NCBI RefSeq assembly: GCF_001647275.1
Contig: NZ_LRMM01000024.1
Location: 1 to 64,000 of the forward strand
DNA from: Rufibacter ruber
GTDB taxonomy: Bacteria > Bacteroidota > Bacteroidia > Cytophagales > Hymenobacteraceae
Direction of reading: 5' to 3'
Length of the DNA: 64,000 nt
A program made the translations under genes and the position numbers. Positions 33,682 through 40,540 of the stretch are shown here, one piece after another. Under the pieces are notes generated by a model. That model was not told the DNA's origin. It saw nothing but the letters and a program-made list of their open reading frames with translations, and made no database searches. Numbering within the stretch: position 1 is the first letter of the stretch; each line of letters begins with the position of its first letter.

Positions 33682-34194
33682 TTAAATGGCTTTGTCGTTT
33701 TGTCTCAGGAATTCCAGAATGGCGCGGGCGTCTTGCTCATTCACATTCTGGTTGGTCATTTGCGTTAAGTGTTCAGCCAGCAATTTTTTAGCCGTAGCAT
33801 CTTTTTTGGTCATCTCTTCTGGATTGATGATCATGTTCATCACCCATTCCGGCTTGCGCCTGTCAGTGACCCCGGCGAGGCCAGGCCCCACCACTTTCTG
33901 GTCAGACAGTTGGTGACAGGCAGAGCACTTGCCGTCAAAGATCGACTTCCCGTTTTCAGCGAGGGCCTGGTCAATGTCTGCGCCCAGGTCTACCGTTTTC
34001 ACCGGCCCAACTCCTTTGCCATCTTCTTCAGCGGGAGCTTCTTGAGCAGCAGCCTGGTTTGTCTGCTCCTGTTTGTACTGGTCAGCATAGCCTTCACTGC
34101 CGCCAGACGAACAGTTGAACAGCAGCATGCTGCCTATTATGGCTACAGCCGTACGCTGCAGCAGGGTTTTAACAGTGGTACTTGCCTTTTTCAT
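33682..34194 (-). CDS. cytochrome c lipoprotein (electron donor of NosZ)
   Basis: 170 aa. The ATG at 34194 gives a clean signal ending at the lipobox SMLLFNCSS; a linker rich in Ala, Glu and Gln follows, then a class I cytochrome c domain (about residues 85-170) with haem motif CSACH and the distal Met in MTNQN. It lies first in the transcript with nosZ, so it most likely carries electrons to NosZ. A candidate promoter lies 55 bp upstream. Confidence 0.92.
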   Translation of the reverse strand: MKKASTTVKTLLQRTAVAIIGSMLLFNCSSGGSEGYADQYKQEQTNQAAAQEAPAEEDGKGVGPVKTVDLGADIDQALAENGKSIFDGKCSACHQLSDQKVVGPGLAGVTDRRKPEWVMNMIINPEEMTKKDATAKKLLAEHLTQMTNQNVNEQDARAILEFLRQNDKAI

Positions 34195-34248
34195 GGCTCT
34201 TGAGATTAAAGGGTAAGATGTAAGGTGCTTTGGTGATTGATTCTGTGA

Positions 34249-34256
34249 CAAAAGTA
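34249..34256 (-). promoter_or_regulatory. candidate promoter of cytochrome c-nosZ
   Basis: The minus strand reads TACTTTTG, matching the Bacteroidota -7 box TAnnTTTG, which would start transcription near 34242, about 48 nt before the cytochrome ATG. No clear -33 TTTG is seen. A palindrome TAGAAGA-N8-TCTTCTA (34276-34297) is centred at about -44, and the FNR-like palindrome at about -65. Confidence 0.5.
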
Positions 34257-34275
34257 GAAGGGGAACAAAAGAGAA

Positions 34276-34297
34276 TAGAAGATATTAATCTCTTCTA
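34276..34297. promoter_or_regulatory. TAGAAGA-N8-TCTTCTA palindrome
   Basis: Perfect 7-bp arms in the divergent nos control region. It is a candidate operator, possibly of the Rrf2-type regulator, centred between the two divergent candidate promoters. Confidence 0.5.
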
Positions 34298-34300
34298 TTA

Positions 34301-34314
34301 ATGACTTTTGTCAT
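34301..34314. promoter_or_regulatory. FNR/CRP-like palindrome ATGAC-N4-GTCAT
   Basis: ATGACTTTTGTCAT has perfect arms around TTTT with the 14-bp length of FNR-type sites. It is centred about 42 bp before the predicted start of the plus-strand gene at 34368, the classical class II activator position. Confidence 0.55.
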
Positions 34315-34315
34315 T

Positions 34316-34344
34316 TTTGACCATAGCGGTCTGCAGGATCTTTG
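34316..34344 (+). promoter_or_regulatory. candidate promoter of the envelope-protein pair
   Basis: TTTG (34316-34319) and GATCTTTG (34337-34344, one base from TAnnTTTG) separated by 17 bp; predicted start near 34350, 18 nt before the ATG at 34368. The non-ideal box would suit an activator-dependent promoter. Confidence 0.4.
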
Positions 34345-34367
34345 CCCCTAGGAAAAAGTACCACCAG

Positions 34368-34790
34368 ATGAAACGGCTCCTCTGCCTCCTTTTAGTAGTA
34401 AGTACCCTTGCCTTGGTGCTGAGCAAAACAGGGCTGTACTTCCTATTCAAAGTAGAGCAGCCTTATATAGCCCGGCACTTATGTGAGAAAAAGAACGAAC
34501 CGCAGACCAAGTGCCAGGGAAAATGCTACCTGAAAAAGCAACTGAAGAAAGAGACGCAGCGCGAACGGCAGCAGGCGGGGCAGGAAAAGAAACCCTTTTT
34601 AGATCTGCAGCTCATGGCGGCCCAGGTAGAGGTGGCAAAGCCTATTATCTTACCTGCACCACAAGACTTCATTCCCCATTCCTTTTCAGGTGACTGCACC
34701 TCCCCTGTTTCCGGGATTTTCCATCCGCCAAGGCATTTGACCTCATTCGTTGAATGGCAAGCCTTCAGGAAAATCACATTTACTTTTTAA
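34368..34790 (+). CDS. small secreted Cys-motif protein
   Basis: 140 aa with an N-terminal hydrophobic signal or anchor (about residues 3-28), then CEKKNEPQTKCQGKCYLKKQLKK (located about residues 38-60) with three Cys, and a His/Pro-rich C-terminus. Small proteins with a C...KCxGKCYLxKQL motif recur in Bacteroidota beside outer-membrane transport genes; their function is not established, and a metal role is a guess from the Cys motif and the nos context. The ATG at 34368 is chosen because longer readings would run through the operator. The next gene starts 12 bp downstream. Confidence 0.7.
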   Translation: MKRLLCLLLVVSTLALVLSKTGLYFLFKVEQPYIARHLCEKKNEPQTKCQGKCYLKKQLKKETQRERQQAGQEKKPFLDLQLMAAQVEVAKPIILPAPQDFIPHSFSGDCTSPVSGIFHPPRHLTSFVEWQAFRKITFTF

Positions 34791-34801
34791 AGATCTGAGT
34801 T

Positions 34802-35725
34802 ATGAAAAAGATATTACTCATTGCCCTGGCGTTATTAACGCTTGGTTTCAACAGCAGCGCCTGTGACGGGGGCTGCACCATGGGCGGAAGCTATTTGGGC
34901 ATTCTGCCCCAGTTCCATAAAAACTTTGCCGGGGTACGCTACACCACCCGCAGCTACACCATTCACACCACCCACACCCATCTGCATGATGGCATGCCTA
35001 TGACGCATGCAGACGTGATGGATGAAGTGTACACCACCGCAGAAGCCTGGGGCCGTTTTGTCCCCTTCAGAAATGTGCAGGTGTTTGCTTTTGTGCCGTA
35101 TGCCTTCAATGAGCAGCGCACTAGCCGGGGCAATACCAGGTACTCTGGTCTGGGTGACATCACTTTGCTAGCCAACTACGCGCTGGTAAACACCGGTGAC
35201 AGCACCAACAGATCTTTCAAGCAGACCCTGCAACTAGGGGGTGGGGTGAAACTGCCTACCGGCGCCCATTCACTTCACAGTGGCGAAGAAGGGGTGGCCA
35301 CCAGCCTACAACCCGGCACCGGCGGCACAGATTTTATAATGAACGGAATCTATACGGTGCGCTACAGCAAATGGGGCCTGAATAATGATTTCACCTACCG
35401 TATCAACTCCAAAAACAGTGACGGCTACAAGTTTGGGAATCGTCTGAGCGCTTCTACCAACCTGTTTTACTGGTACAACCTGGAGAACCTCCTTACCCTT
35501 TTGCCTAGCACCGGCTTGTATTATGAGCATGCCCAGGCAGATGAGTTCAACAGTGACCATGATGCCAAGGCGGGAGACGCTTACTATGCCAACCTGGGAT
35601 TGAATGTCTACGTGAAGAAAATAGCCTTTGGAGGCACGCTGCAACTTCCCCTTACCCGCCATGACGGGGAACACGCCACCCAAAACAACCAGCGGGCCAT
35701 GGTGAACCTCAGCTACCTCTTCTAA
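34802..35725 (+). CDS. outer-membrane beta-barrel protein, His-rich
   Basis: 307 aa with a signal peptide (MKKILLIALALLTLGFNSSA), a short CDGGCTMGG Cys pair at the mature N-terminus, and alternating beta strands ending in the aromatic C-terminus VNLSYLF typical of outer-membrane barrels. His-rich segment THTHLHDGMPMTHADVMDE (about residues 58-76). It resembles transporter-type barrels found near copper and denitrification genes. It forms an operon with the small Cys protein and is divergent from nosZ; delivery of copper to NosZ is a reasonable guess. Confidence 0.72.
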   Translation: MKKILLIALALLTLGFNSSACDGGCTMGGSYLGILPQFHKNFAGVRYTTRSYTIHTTHTHLHDGMPMTHADVMDEVYTTAEAWGRFVPFRNVQVFAFVPYAFNEQRTSRGNTRYSGLGDITLLANYALVNTGDSTNRSFKQTLQLGGGVKLPTGAHSLHSGEEGVATSLQPGTGGTDFIMNGIYTVRYSKWGLNNDFTYRINSKNSDGYKFGNRLSASTNLFYWYNLENLLTLLPSTGLYYEHAQADEFNSDHDAKAGDAYYANLGLNVYVKKIAFGGTLQLPLTRHDGEHATQNNQRAMVNLSYLF

Positions 35726-36038
35726 GCAAACCCCACCCGGGCAGGAGCTTGCCCCACTACCCTGCGTTCTCACTCTTGCCCCACTGCCCTTAGGGAGTGC
35801 AAGCATCTCTGGTTAGGAACACATACGGGGTAGTGGGGCTTTTTACATTCTCCAGACCTAAAGTTCGCAACTAAACCAGGTGCAGCTACAGAAGTGGTAT
35901 TTTCCAGTTCAATCTCATACTATGGTCAGGGAAAAGACAGAAGGGAGCAGGCGGAATGGGGATCTTTGCCTGCTGGGCAGCTGATGCCCAAAGGAAGCTC
36001 GCAGACTCCCTCTTCATCTCTACAGACCCTAAACTGCT
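35726..36038. other. 313-bp region between convergent genes
   Basis: Contains the terminator at 35751-35844. The remainder shows no gene, repeat or clear signal. Confidence 0.6.
35751..35844 (+). terminator. long-loop terminator after the barrel gene
   Basis: Arms GCCCCACTACCC (35751-35762) and GGGTAGTGGGGC (35828-35839) followed by TTTTT. The 65-nt loop is unusually long and could hold a small RNA-like structure. Confidence 0.65.
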
Positions 36039-36998
36039 TTACTGTTCATCTAAGGTAAGCGCCATCTGGATGTTGCACCGCTGATAGGGTGTAGCAGGAC
36101 CTACTACTTTCTTAAACCCGAGCTTCTGGTACAGGCCAATAGCAGGCTTCAGGAGGGTGTTGCTTTCCAGGTAAAGGGTTTTCGCGCCAAGGGATTGGGC
36201 TTTTTGGAGGGCGGCCTGCCCCAGCAGCCAACCTATGTTCTTTCCCTGGAATCTGGGGGAAACCGCCATTTTAGCCAGTTCATAGTCATACGCTGAGTCC
36301 TCCATCTTCAGGAGGGCACACACCCCCGCCGGCTCCCCCTCATAGAGCGCCACCAAAATATGCCCCCCCTTTGCCAAAATGTATCCTTCAGGGTTATCCA
36401 GGGCCCTGTGGTCTGCCTCTTCCAGCTTGAAGTAGGTGGAAATCCACTCTTCGTTCAGCGCTTTGAAGACGGCGGCGTACGGGGGGGTGTAGTCCACCAC
36501 CTGCACCTGCCGGCTTTCCCGCTGTTTCTGCTGCTCCTGCACCCGGCGTAGCAACGACTTCTGCTCCAACAGAAACTCCCATTCCTCCACGGCCTTCCAG
36601 AGGTCATGGGTTGCCTGGGCGGAGACTTCCTCCAGGGCGCTGCTCACGTCCTGGTACTGGCGTTGGATCTTAGCCGTCACCTCCTGCCCTTTCTCAGAGA
36701 GCCGCACCATGTTTCTCCGGCCGTCGGTCACATCTTTCTCTTCCACCACCAGACCGCTTTTCACCATTTCTCTGATGATTTTGCTGACCGAGGGGTGGGA
36801 ATGCCCTATTTCCCGGGCAATGGCTGTAATGGTTTTCAGCTCCCCCTGTGACAATACATAGTACACCGGAAACCACTTGGGCTGCAGCTCAATGCGGTAG
36901 AGTCTGTAAATCTGGGCTGCGTCTTCTGTGATTTTCTCGGTTAGCCTTCTCAGACGACTGCCTAGGGCTACTTTGCCAATCTGGTTGAAAAATTCCAT
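36039..36998 (-). CDS. MarR regulator fused to GNAT acetyltransferase
   Basis: 319 aa. Residues about 1-150 form a MarR-type winged helix (ITAIAREIGHSHPSVSKIIREMVKSGLVV and DGRRNMVRLSEKGQE). Residues about 165-319 form a GNAT domain with the acetyl-CoA motif VSPRFQGKNIGWLLGQAALQKA and YQKLGFKKVVG. This bifunctional architecture is known in Bacteroidota; the acetylation target is unknown. The ATG at 36998 is preferred over a GTG three bases earlier. A CGTAACT/AGTTACG palindrome lies 3 bp before the start. Confidence 0.87.
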   Translation of the reverse strand: MEFFNQIGKVALGSRLRRLTEKITEDAAQIYRLYRIELQPKWFPVYYVLSQGELKTITAIAREIGHSHPSVSKIIREMVKSGLVVEEKDVTDGRRNMVRLSEKGQEVTAKIQRQYQDVSSALEEVSAQATHDLWKAVEEWEFLLEQKSLLRRVQEQQKQRESRQVQVVDYTPPYAAVFKALNEEWISTYFKLEEADHRALDNPEGYILAKGGHILVALYEGEPAGVCALLKMEDSAYDYELAKMAVSPRFQGKNIGWLLGQAALQKAQSLGAKTLYLESNTLLKPAIGLYQKLGFKKVVGPATPYQRCNIQMALTLDEQ

Positions 36999-37000
36999 CA

Positions 37001-37026
37001 CGTAACTATTTATGTAATCAGTTACG
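37001..37026. promoter_or_regulatory. candidate MarR operator
   Basis: CGTAACT (37001-37007) and AGTTACG (37020-37026) form an inverted repeat touching the MarR-GNAT start codon; the central ATTTATGTAATC repeats the half-site loosely. It suggests autorepression. Confidence 0.5.
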
Positions 37027-37075
37027 TAAATATATTTATTGTTTCTGGAATTCAGGAAGGGACGGAAATATTTTT

Positions 37076-37117
37076 TCTGTTTTGGGCCTGTTTTCTGAAA
37101 AACAGGCCCAAAACAGA
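37076..37117. repeat. CTGTTTT palindromic element
   Basis: Perfect copy CTGTTTTGGGCCTGTTTTC with AAAACAGGCCCAAAACAG, between the MarR-GNAT start and the acr3 stop. Confidence 0.93.
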
Positions 37118-37184
37118 GTACTTGCAGACGTTATTTGACCTCTACTTTTCCTTCGGCCTTACAATAGCAGAAGGAAAGAGAACC

Positions 37185-38273
37185 TTAGTTACCAGCGGGA
37201 AGCGGCTCAGCTGGAGACGGATCAGCATAGTATTTCCTCCGGAACCAGTAGGCCACGTTCACCAGACTTATAAGCGCCGGCACTTCAATCAAGGGCCCCA
37301 CCACACCTGCAAACGCCTGGCCCGAGTTCAGCCCAAACACCCCAATGGCCACCGCAAGGGCCAGCTCAAAATTATTACCCGTGGCCGTGAAGGCAACAGA
37401 GGCATTCTCAGCGTATTTGGCTCCTACCCTCTTCCCCAGGTACAGACTCACCACAAACATGATGGCAAAGTAAATGACCAGCGGAATGGCAATGCGCACC
37501 ACATCCATCGGGATTCTCACGATCAGATTACCCTTGAGGCTGAACATCACCACAATGGTAAAGAGGAGGGCTACCAAGGTGACGGGGCTGATGGCGGGGA
37601 TAAAGGTGTTCTGGTACCAGTCATCGCCTTTGAGGCGGCGGAGGATCAGGCTGGACAGGAAGCCCAGCAGAAACGGAATGCCCAGGTAAATGCCCACGCT
37701 CTGGGCTATGGTGGCCATGCTGATGGTAACTACCTGCCCATCTAACCCAAACCAGGCGGGCAGAACGGTGATAAACACGTAGGCGAACACGCTGTAGAAC
37801 ACCACCTGGAAGATGCTGTTAAACGCCACCAGCCCCGCCGCGTACTGGCGGTCTCCTTCGGCCAATTCATTCCAGACCAGCACCATGGCTATACAGCGCG
37901 CCAACCCAATTAGGATAATGCCCACCATGTAATCAGGGTAGTCCCGCAGAAAAAGAATGGCTAGCAGAAACATGAGTATTGGCCCAATGACCCAGTTCAG
38001 CACCAGTGACAGGGTAATCACCTTTACATTTTGGAAGATCCGGCCCAATTGCGAGTACCGTACCTTGGCCAGGGGCGGGTACATCATCAGGATCAACCCC
38101 AGGGCAATGGGCAAATTCACCGTTCCCGTCTGGAAGGAATCAATCAATGCCTCACTTTCTGGATACACATACCCTATCAGCACGCCTGCCGCCATGGCCA
38201 GAAAAATCCAAAGGGTTAAAAACTGGTTCAGCCGGGAGAGCTTCTTTCTTTTATCTACAGTGCATTGACTCAT
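37185..38273 (-). CDS. acr3: ACR3-type arsenite efflux permease
   Basis: 362-aa inner-membrane protein with about ten hydrophobic segments, exporting As(OH)3 by proton antiport. The conserved Cys occurs in [20 protein letters not shown] (about residue 130) and the essential Glu in [18 protein letters not shown] (about residue 307). Last gene of a minus-strand arsenic operon, 9 bp after the metallophosphoesterase. Confidence 0.95.
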   Translation of the reverse strand: MSQCTVDKRKKLSRLNQFLTLWIFLAMAAGVLIGYVYPESEALIDSFQTGTVNLPIALGLILMMYPPLAKVRYSQLGRIFQNVKVITLSLVLNWVIGPILMFLLAILFLRDYPDYMVGIILIGLARCIAMVLVWNELAEGDRQYAAGLVAFNSIFQVVFYSVFAYVFITVLPAWFGLDGQVVTISMATIAQSVGIYLGIPFLLGFLSSLILRRLKGDDWYQNTFIPAISPVTLVALLFTIVVMFSLKGNLIVRIPMDVVRIAIPLVIYFAIMFVVSLYLGKRVGAKYAENASVAFTATGNNFELALAVAIGVFGLNSGQAFAGVVGPLIEVPALISLVNVAYWFRRKYYADPSPAEPLPAGN

Positions 38274-38282
38274 AGTCTTTGA

Positions 38283-39062
38283 TTAAGCGGTTCTCAACAT
38301 GGCGGCAAACTCGTTGGGCAACGGACTGGCTTCAATGGCCTGCGCCGCCTTCTCCACGTCATACCCCACCCGCACAAACTCCACCTTGATACTTTCTGGA
38401 TTGGTTAAGCTGCTTTCGGGAGTCAGTTCTAAAATCACATAGCAGCTGCGGGGATCACCGTCTTTGGGTTTGCCCACAGAACCAATGTTAATGGCGTGCC
38501 GGTAGCGGGTTTGGCCAGCTTGCTCATACGCCAGAGCGCGGTGGTACGGCTTGTGGGTGTGCCCGAAGAACAGGATGTCTGCATTGGCCGCTTCAAACAG
38601 ATGCAGGAAACTTTTCTCTGGTCTGTCTTCAAAGAGATACTCATTGATTTTACGCGGGCTGCCGTGCACCATCAGCACCTCTATCTTGTTCCCTGTTTGG
38701 GAATCATCCATAAAAGTGAGCCGGAGGTGGCGCGGGAGGTGGCGCAGGTACTGGCGGGTTTCTGCCGTGACTACGTGGTTGGTGTAGTCAATGGACTGCT
38801 GCCCCAGGCCTTTCTCAGTATCTGTTTTGTAGGCGCAGCCGCAGTTGGGGCTGCCCAGGCCAACGCCTTCATCATAGTTGCCGGCTATGGTGGGGATCTT
38901 GCGCTTTCTGATTTCGGCTACCACCTCATTGGGCCAGGTACCGTAGCCCACCAGGTCGCCCAGGCAATAGAGGGCATCCAGATTTTGGTTGTCCATGTCT
39001 GCCAGCACCGCCTCCAGGGCCGGAAGGTTGGCATGAATGTCACTAAACAAGGCAATTCTCAT
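38283..39062 (-). CDS. metallophosphoesterase (YfcE-like)
   Basis: 259 aa calcineurin-like phosphoesterase. Metal ligands: MRIALFSDIHANLPALEAV (DxH), YCLGDLVGYG (GD), TIAGNYDEG (GN[HY]), VMVHGSPR and FGHTHKPYHRAL (GHTH). It hydrolyses phosphoesters; the substrate is unknown. The ATG at 39062 is used because the upstream alternative is TTG. It lies between a DUF6428 gene and acr3, in tight spacing, so it is part of the arsenic operon. A role in arsenate handling is speculative. Confidence 0.87.
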   Translation of the reverse strand: MRIALFSDIHANLPALEAVLADMDNQNLDALYCLGDLVGYGTWPNEVVAEIRKRKIPTIAGNYDEGVGLGSPNCGCAYKTDTEKGLGQQSIDYTNHVVTAETRQYLRHLPRHLRLTFMDDSQTGNKIEVLMVHGSPRKINEYLFEDRPEKSFLHLFEAANADILFFGHTHKPYHRALAYEQAGQTRYRHAINIGSVGKPKDGDPRSCYVILELTPESSLTNPESIKVEFVRVGYDVEKAAQAIEASPLPNEFAAMLRTA

Positions 39063-39098
39063 ACGTTTCCAGTAAGGTAAGGGCAATTGAGCATAGAA

Positions 39099-39566
39099 TT
39101 AGCAGCAGCCGGAGCCGGGCTCGCACGATGGGCCAGCAATCAGTTGGCTGAGGTCTAGCTTCATTTTTTCCTGCGGAACGCCGCACTTGTCTGGTGCCAG
39201 ACACGTGGTGGTTTTGGCCAGCAAGACAAAGCGTTGCCCGTCATGGCCCAGGTCATACCTCCCAATGGTGCCGCTCTGGTACTCCACCTCAACCTCCAGG
39301 TCTTCCATTCCCAACGTTTTCTCAGAAAGGCCAATAATGTTCAGCAGTTTCTGAGGCTTGAGGCGGTGGTCCACGTCATTGGCATCCCAGAGCTGGAAGT
39401 TGGCGACTTTCTCATTGCGCACAGTGCCGCCGCAGTCAATGAAATGTTTAGATACCACGCCCACTTCTGTGACATGGAAGTGGTCTGGCACCTTATTCCC
39501 GTTTTCTAATGTAAACTCTACGGTTTCAGCTTTTGCCAAAAGAGCCTTTACTTCTGATAGTTTCAT
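39099..39566 (-). CDS. DUF6428 protein of the arsenic operon
   Basis: 155 aa, recognised as DUF6428, a family commonly next to arsR and ACR3 in Bacteroidota. MKLSEVKALLAKAETVEFTL starts the protein; HFIDCGGTVRNE and the late CLAPDKCGVPQEK and CEPGSGCC Cys clusters could bind As(III) or another soft metal. The gene has its own ArsR-like operator in the 91-bp gap after arsR. Biochemical function unknown. Confidence 0.8.
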   Translation of the reverse strand: MKLSEVKALLAKAETVEFTLENGNKVPDHFHVTEVGVVSKHFIDCGGTVRNEKVANFQLWDANDVDHRLKPQKLLNIIGLSEKTLGMEDLEVEVEYQSGTIGRYDLGHDGQRFVLLAKTTTCLAPDKCGVPQEKMKLDLSQLIAGPSCEPGSGCC

Positions 39567-39625
39567 CTTATAAGTGTTTTAAAGTTGCTATACATGCTGT
39601 TCCAATAGGAAAACCATTTTCTCTA

Positions 39626-39645
39626 TTGTGATATCACGATAAACC
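39626..39645. promoter_or_regulatory. ArsR operator, copy 1
   Basis: ATTGTGATATCACGATAAAC matches 15 of 20 positions of the site at 40005-40024 and lies 60 bp before DUF6428, between arsR and DUF6428. Confidence 0.65.
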
Positions 39646-39657
39646 AAGGCAAATTTT

Positions 39658-39990
39658 TTAACAGCAATTCCCCGGGGTTTCCACCTCCTGCCCAAACAGC
39701 TGCTGAAAGACTGCTTTTGCTTGCTGCCAGGCCCGGGGGTCAATGCAGTAACATACTGAGGTCCCCTCAACGGTACCTTGAATGAGGCCCGCCTTCTTCA
39801 GTTCTTTCAAATGCTGCGACACCGTGGCCTGGGCCAGCGGCACCACCTCCACTAAATCCCCACAGATGCACGCCTGACGCTTGAGCAGTTCCTGCAGGAT
39901 CGCCACCCGGGCCGGATGCGCCAGCGCCTTCGCCAAGGCGGCCAGCCTGTTCTGCTCCTGGGTAAAGTTGTCTGTTTTCGTTACGCCCAT
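39658..39990 (-). CDS. arsR: ArsR-family arsenic-responsive repressor
   Basis: 110-aa winged-helix repressor. QACICGDLVEVVPLAQATVSQHLKELKKAGLI (located at about residues 38-69) contains the metal-binding C-x-C at the start of the recognition region, and the C-terminus ends GNCC. As(III) binding would release DNA. First gene of the arsR-DUF6428-phosphoesterase-acr3 operon. A matching operator lies 15 bp before its start. Confidence 0.93.
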   Translation of the reverse strand: MGVTKTDNFTQEQNRLAALAKALAHPARVAILQELLKRQACICGDLVEVVPLAQATVSQHLKELKKAGLIQGTVEGTSVCYCIDPRAWQQAKAVFQQLFGQEVETPGNCC

Positions 39991-40004
39991 GTCTGCTTAT
40001 CTTC

Positions 40005-40024
40005 ATTGCAATAATACGATAAAC
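40005..40024. promoter_or_regulatory. ArsR operator, copy 2 (autoregulatory)
   Basis: ATTGCAATAATACGATAAAC, 15-34 bp before the arsR ATG. Shared with copy 1: ATTG..AT...ACGATAAAC. Confidence 0.65.
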
Positions 40025-40162
40025 TTCCCCAATAGTCAACCCAAAAAATCAGGTAGCTTTAGATTTCCTAAAAAATTGTTTCCCTTACCCCGCGGGCTGC
40101 TGCTTGCCTAAGAATGGAGAAGTGGTGCCCCAGGAGCAGGTAGAGGAGAACTTAGCAAGGAT

Positions 40163-40203
40163 GCGTTTTGGGTCTGTTTTTAGTAAAACAGGCCCAAAAC
40201 AGA
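40163..40203. repeat. CTGTTTT palindromic element
   Basis: GCGTTTTGGGTCTGTTTT and AAAACAGGCCCAAAACAG, between arsR and the tRNA-Ser terminator. Confidence 0.88.
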
Positions 40204-40210
40204 AAACAAC

Positions 40211-40242
40211 AAAAAAGCCCCACCGTTTCTGGTGAGGCTTTT
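40211..40242. terminator. terminator after tRNA-Ser
   Basis: AAAAGCCCCACC and GGTGAGGCTTTT arms with a short loop; A/T tracts on both sides make it bidirectional, and it lies 7 bp beyond the tRNA 3' end on the minus strand. Confidence 0.78.
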
Positions 40243-40248
40243 GTCAAG

Positions 40249-40333
40249 CAGAGAGAGAGGGATTCGAACCCCCGGACCCGCAAAGGTCAACGGTTTTCAA
40301 GACCGCCGCAATCGACCACTCTGCCATCTCTCT
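40249..40333 (-). tRNA. tRNA-Ser(TGA)
   Basis: 85-nt class II cloverleaf with a variable arm (TTGACCTTTGCGGGTCC). Acceptor AGAGAGA/TCTCTCT, anticodon loop CTTGAAA in stem CGGT/ACCG, anticodon TGA. T arm GGGGG-TTCGAAT-CCCTC. CCA is not encoded. Confidence 0.95.
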
Positions 40334-40343
40334 AAATGTGACA

Positions 40344-40374
40344 CAAAAGTAATAGGCAAAAGTGAACCTGTCAA
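40344..40374 (-). promoter_or_regulatory. promoter of tRNA-Ser
   Basis: On the minus strand TTGA (40374-40371), a 19-bp spacer, then TACTTTTG (40351-40344), matching the Bacteroidota -33 and -7 boxes. Predicted start is a few bases before the tRNA at 40333. Confidence 0.7.
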
Positions 40375-40498
40375 GAGGTGAGCGCAGATTTTTCTTCTGT
40401 TTTGCAAGAAAAATCTCCTGAGGCCTTCCCTCCAGGGCACAACTAGATGATTTTTACCACCTTGGCTGCGCTGCGGTCCTGCAAAAAAAAAGGACCTG

Positions 40499-40534
40499 GT
40501 TTAGGGTTGGTTTCAGAAAAACAGGCCAGAAACG
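40499..40534. repeat. CTGTTTT palindromic element (degenerate)
   Basis: GGTTTAGGGTTGGTTTCAG and AAAAACAGGCCAGAAACG: the left arm is decayed; it follows the yihY stop at 6 bp. Confidence 0.6.
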
Positions 40535-40540
40535 CCCCTC

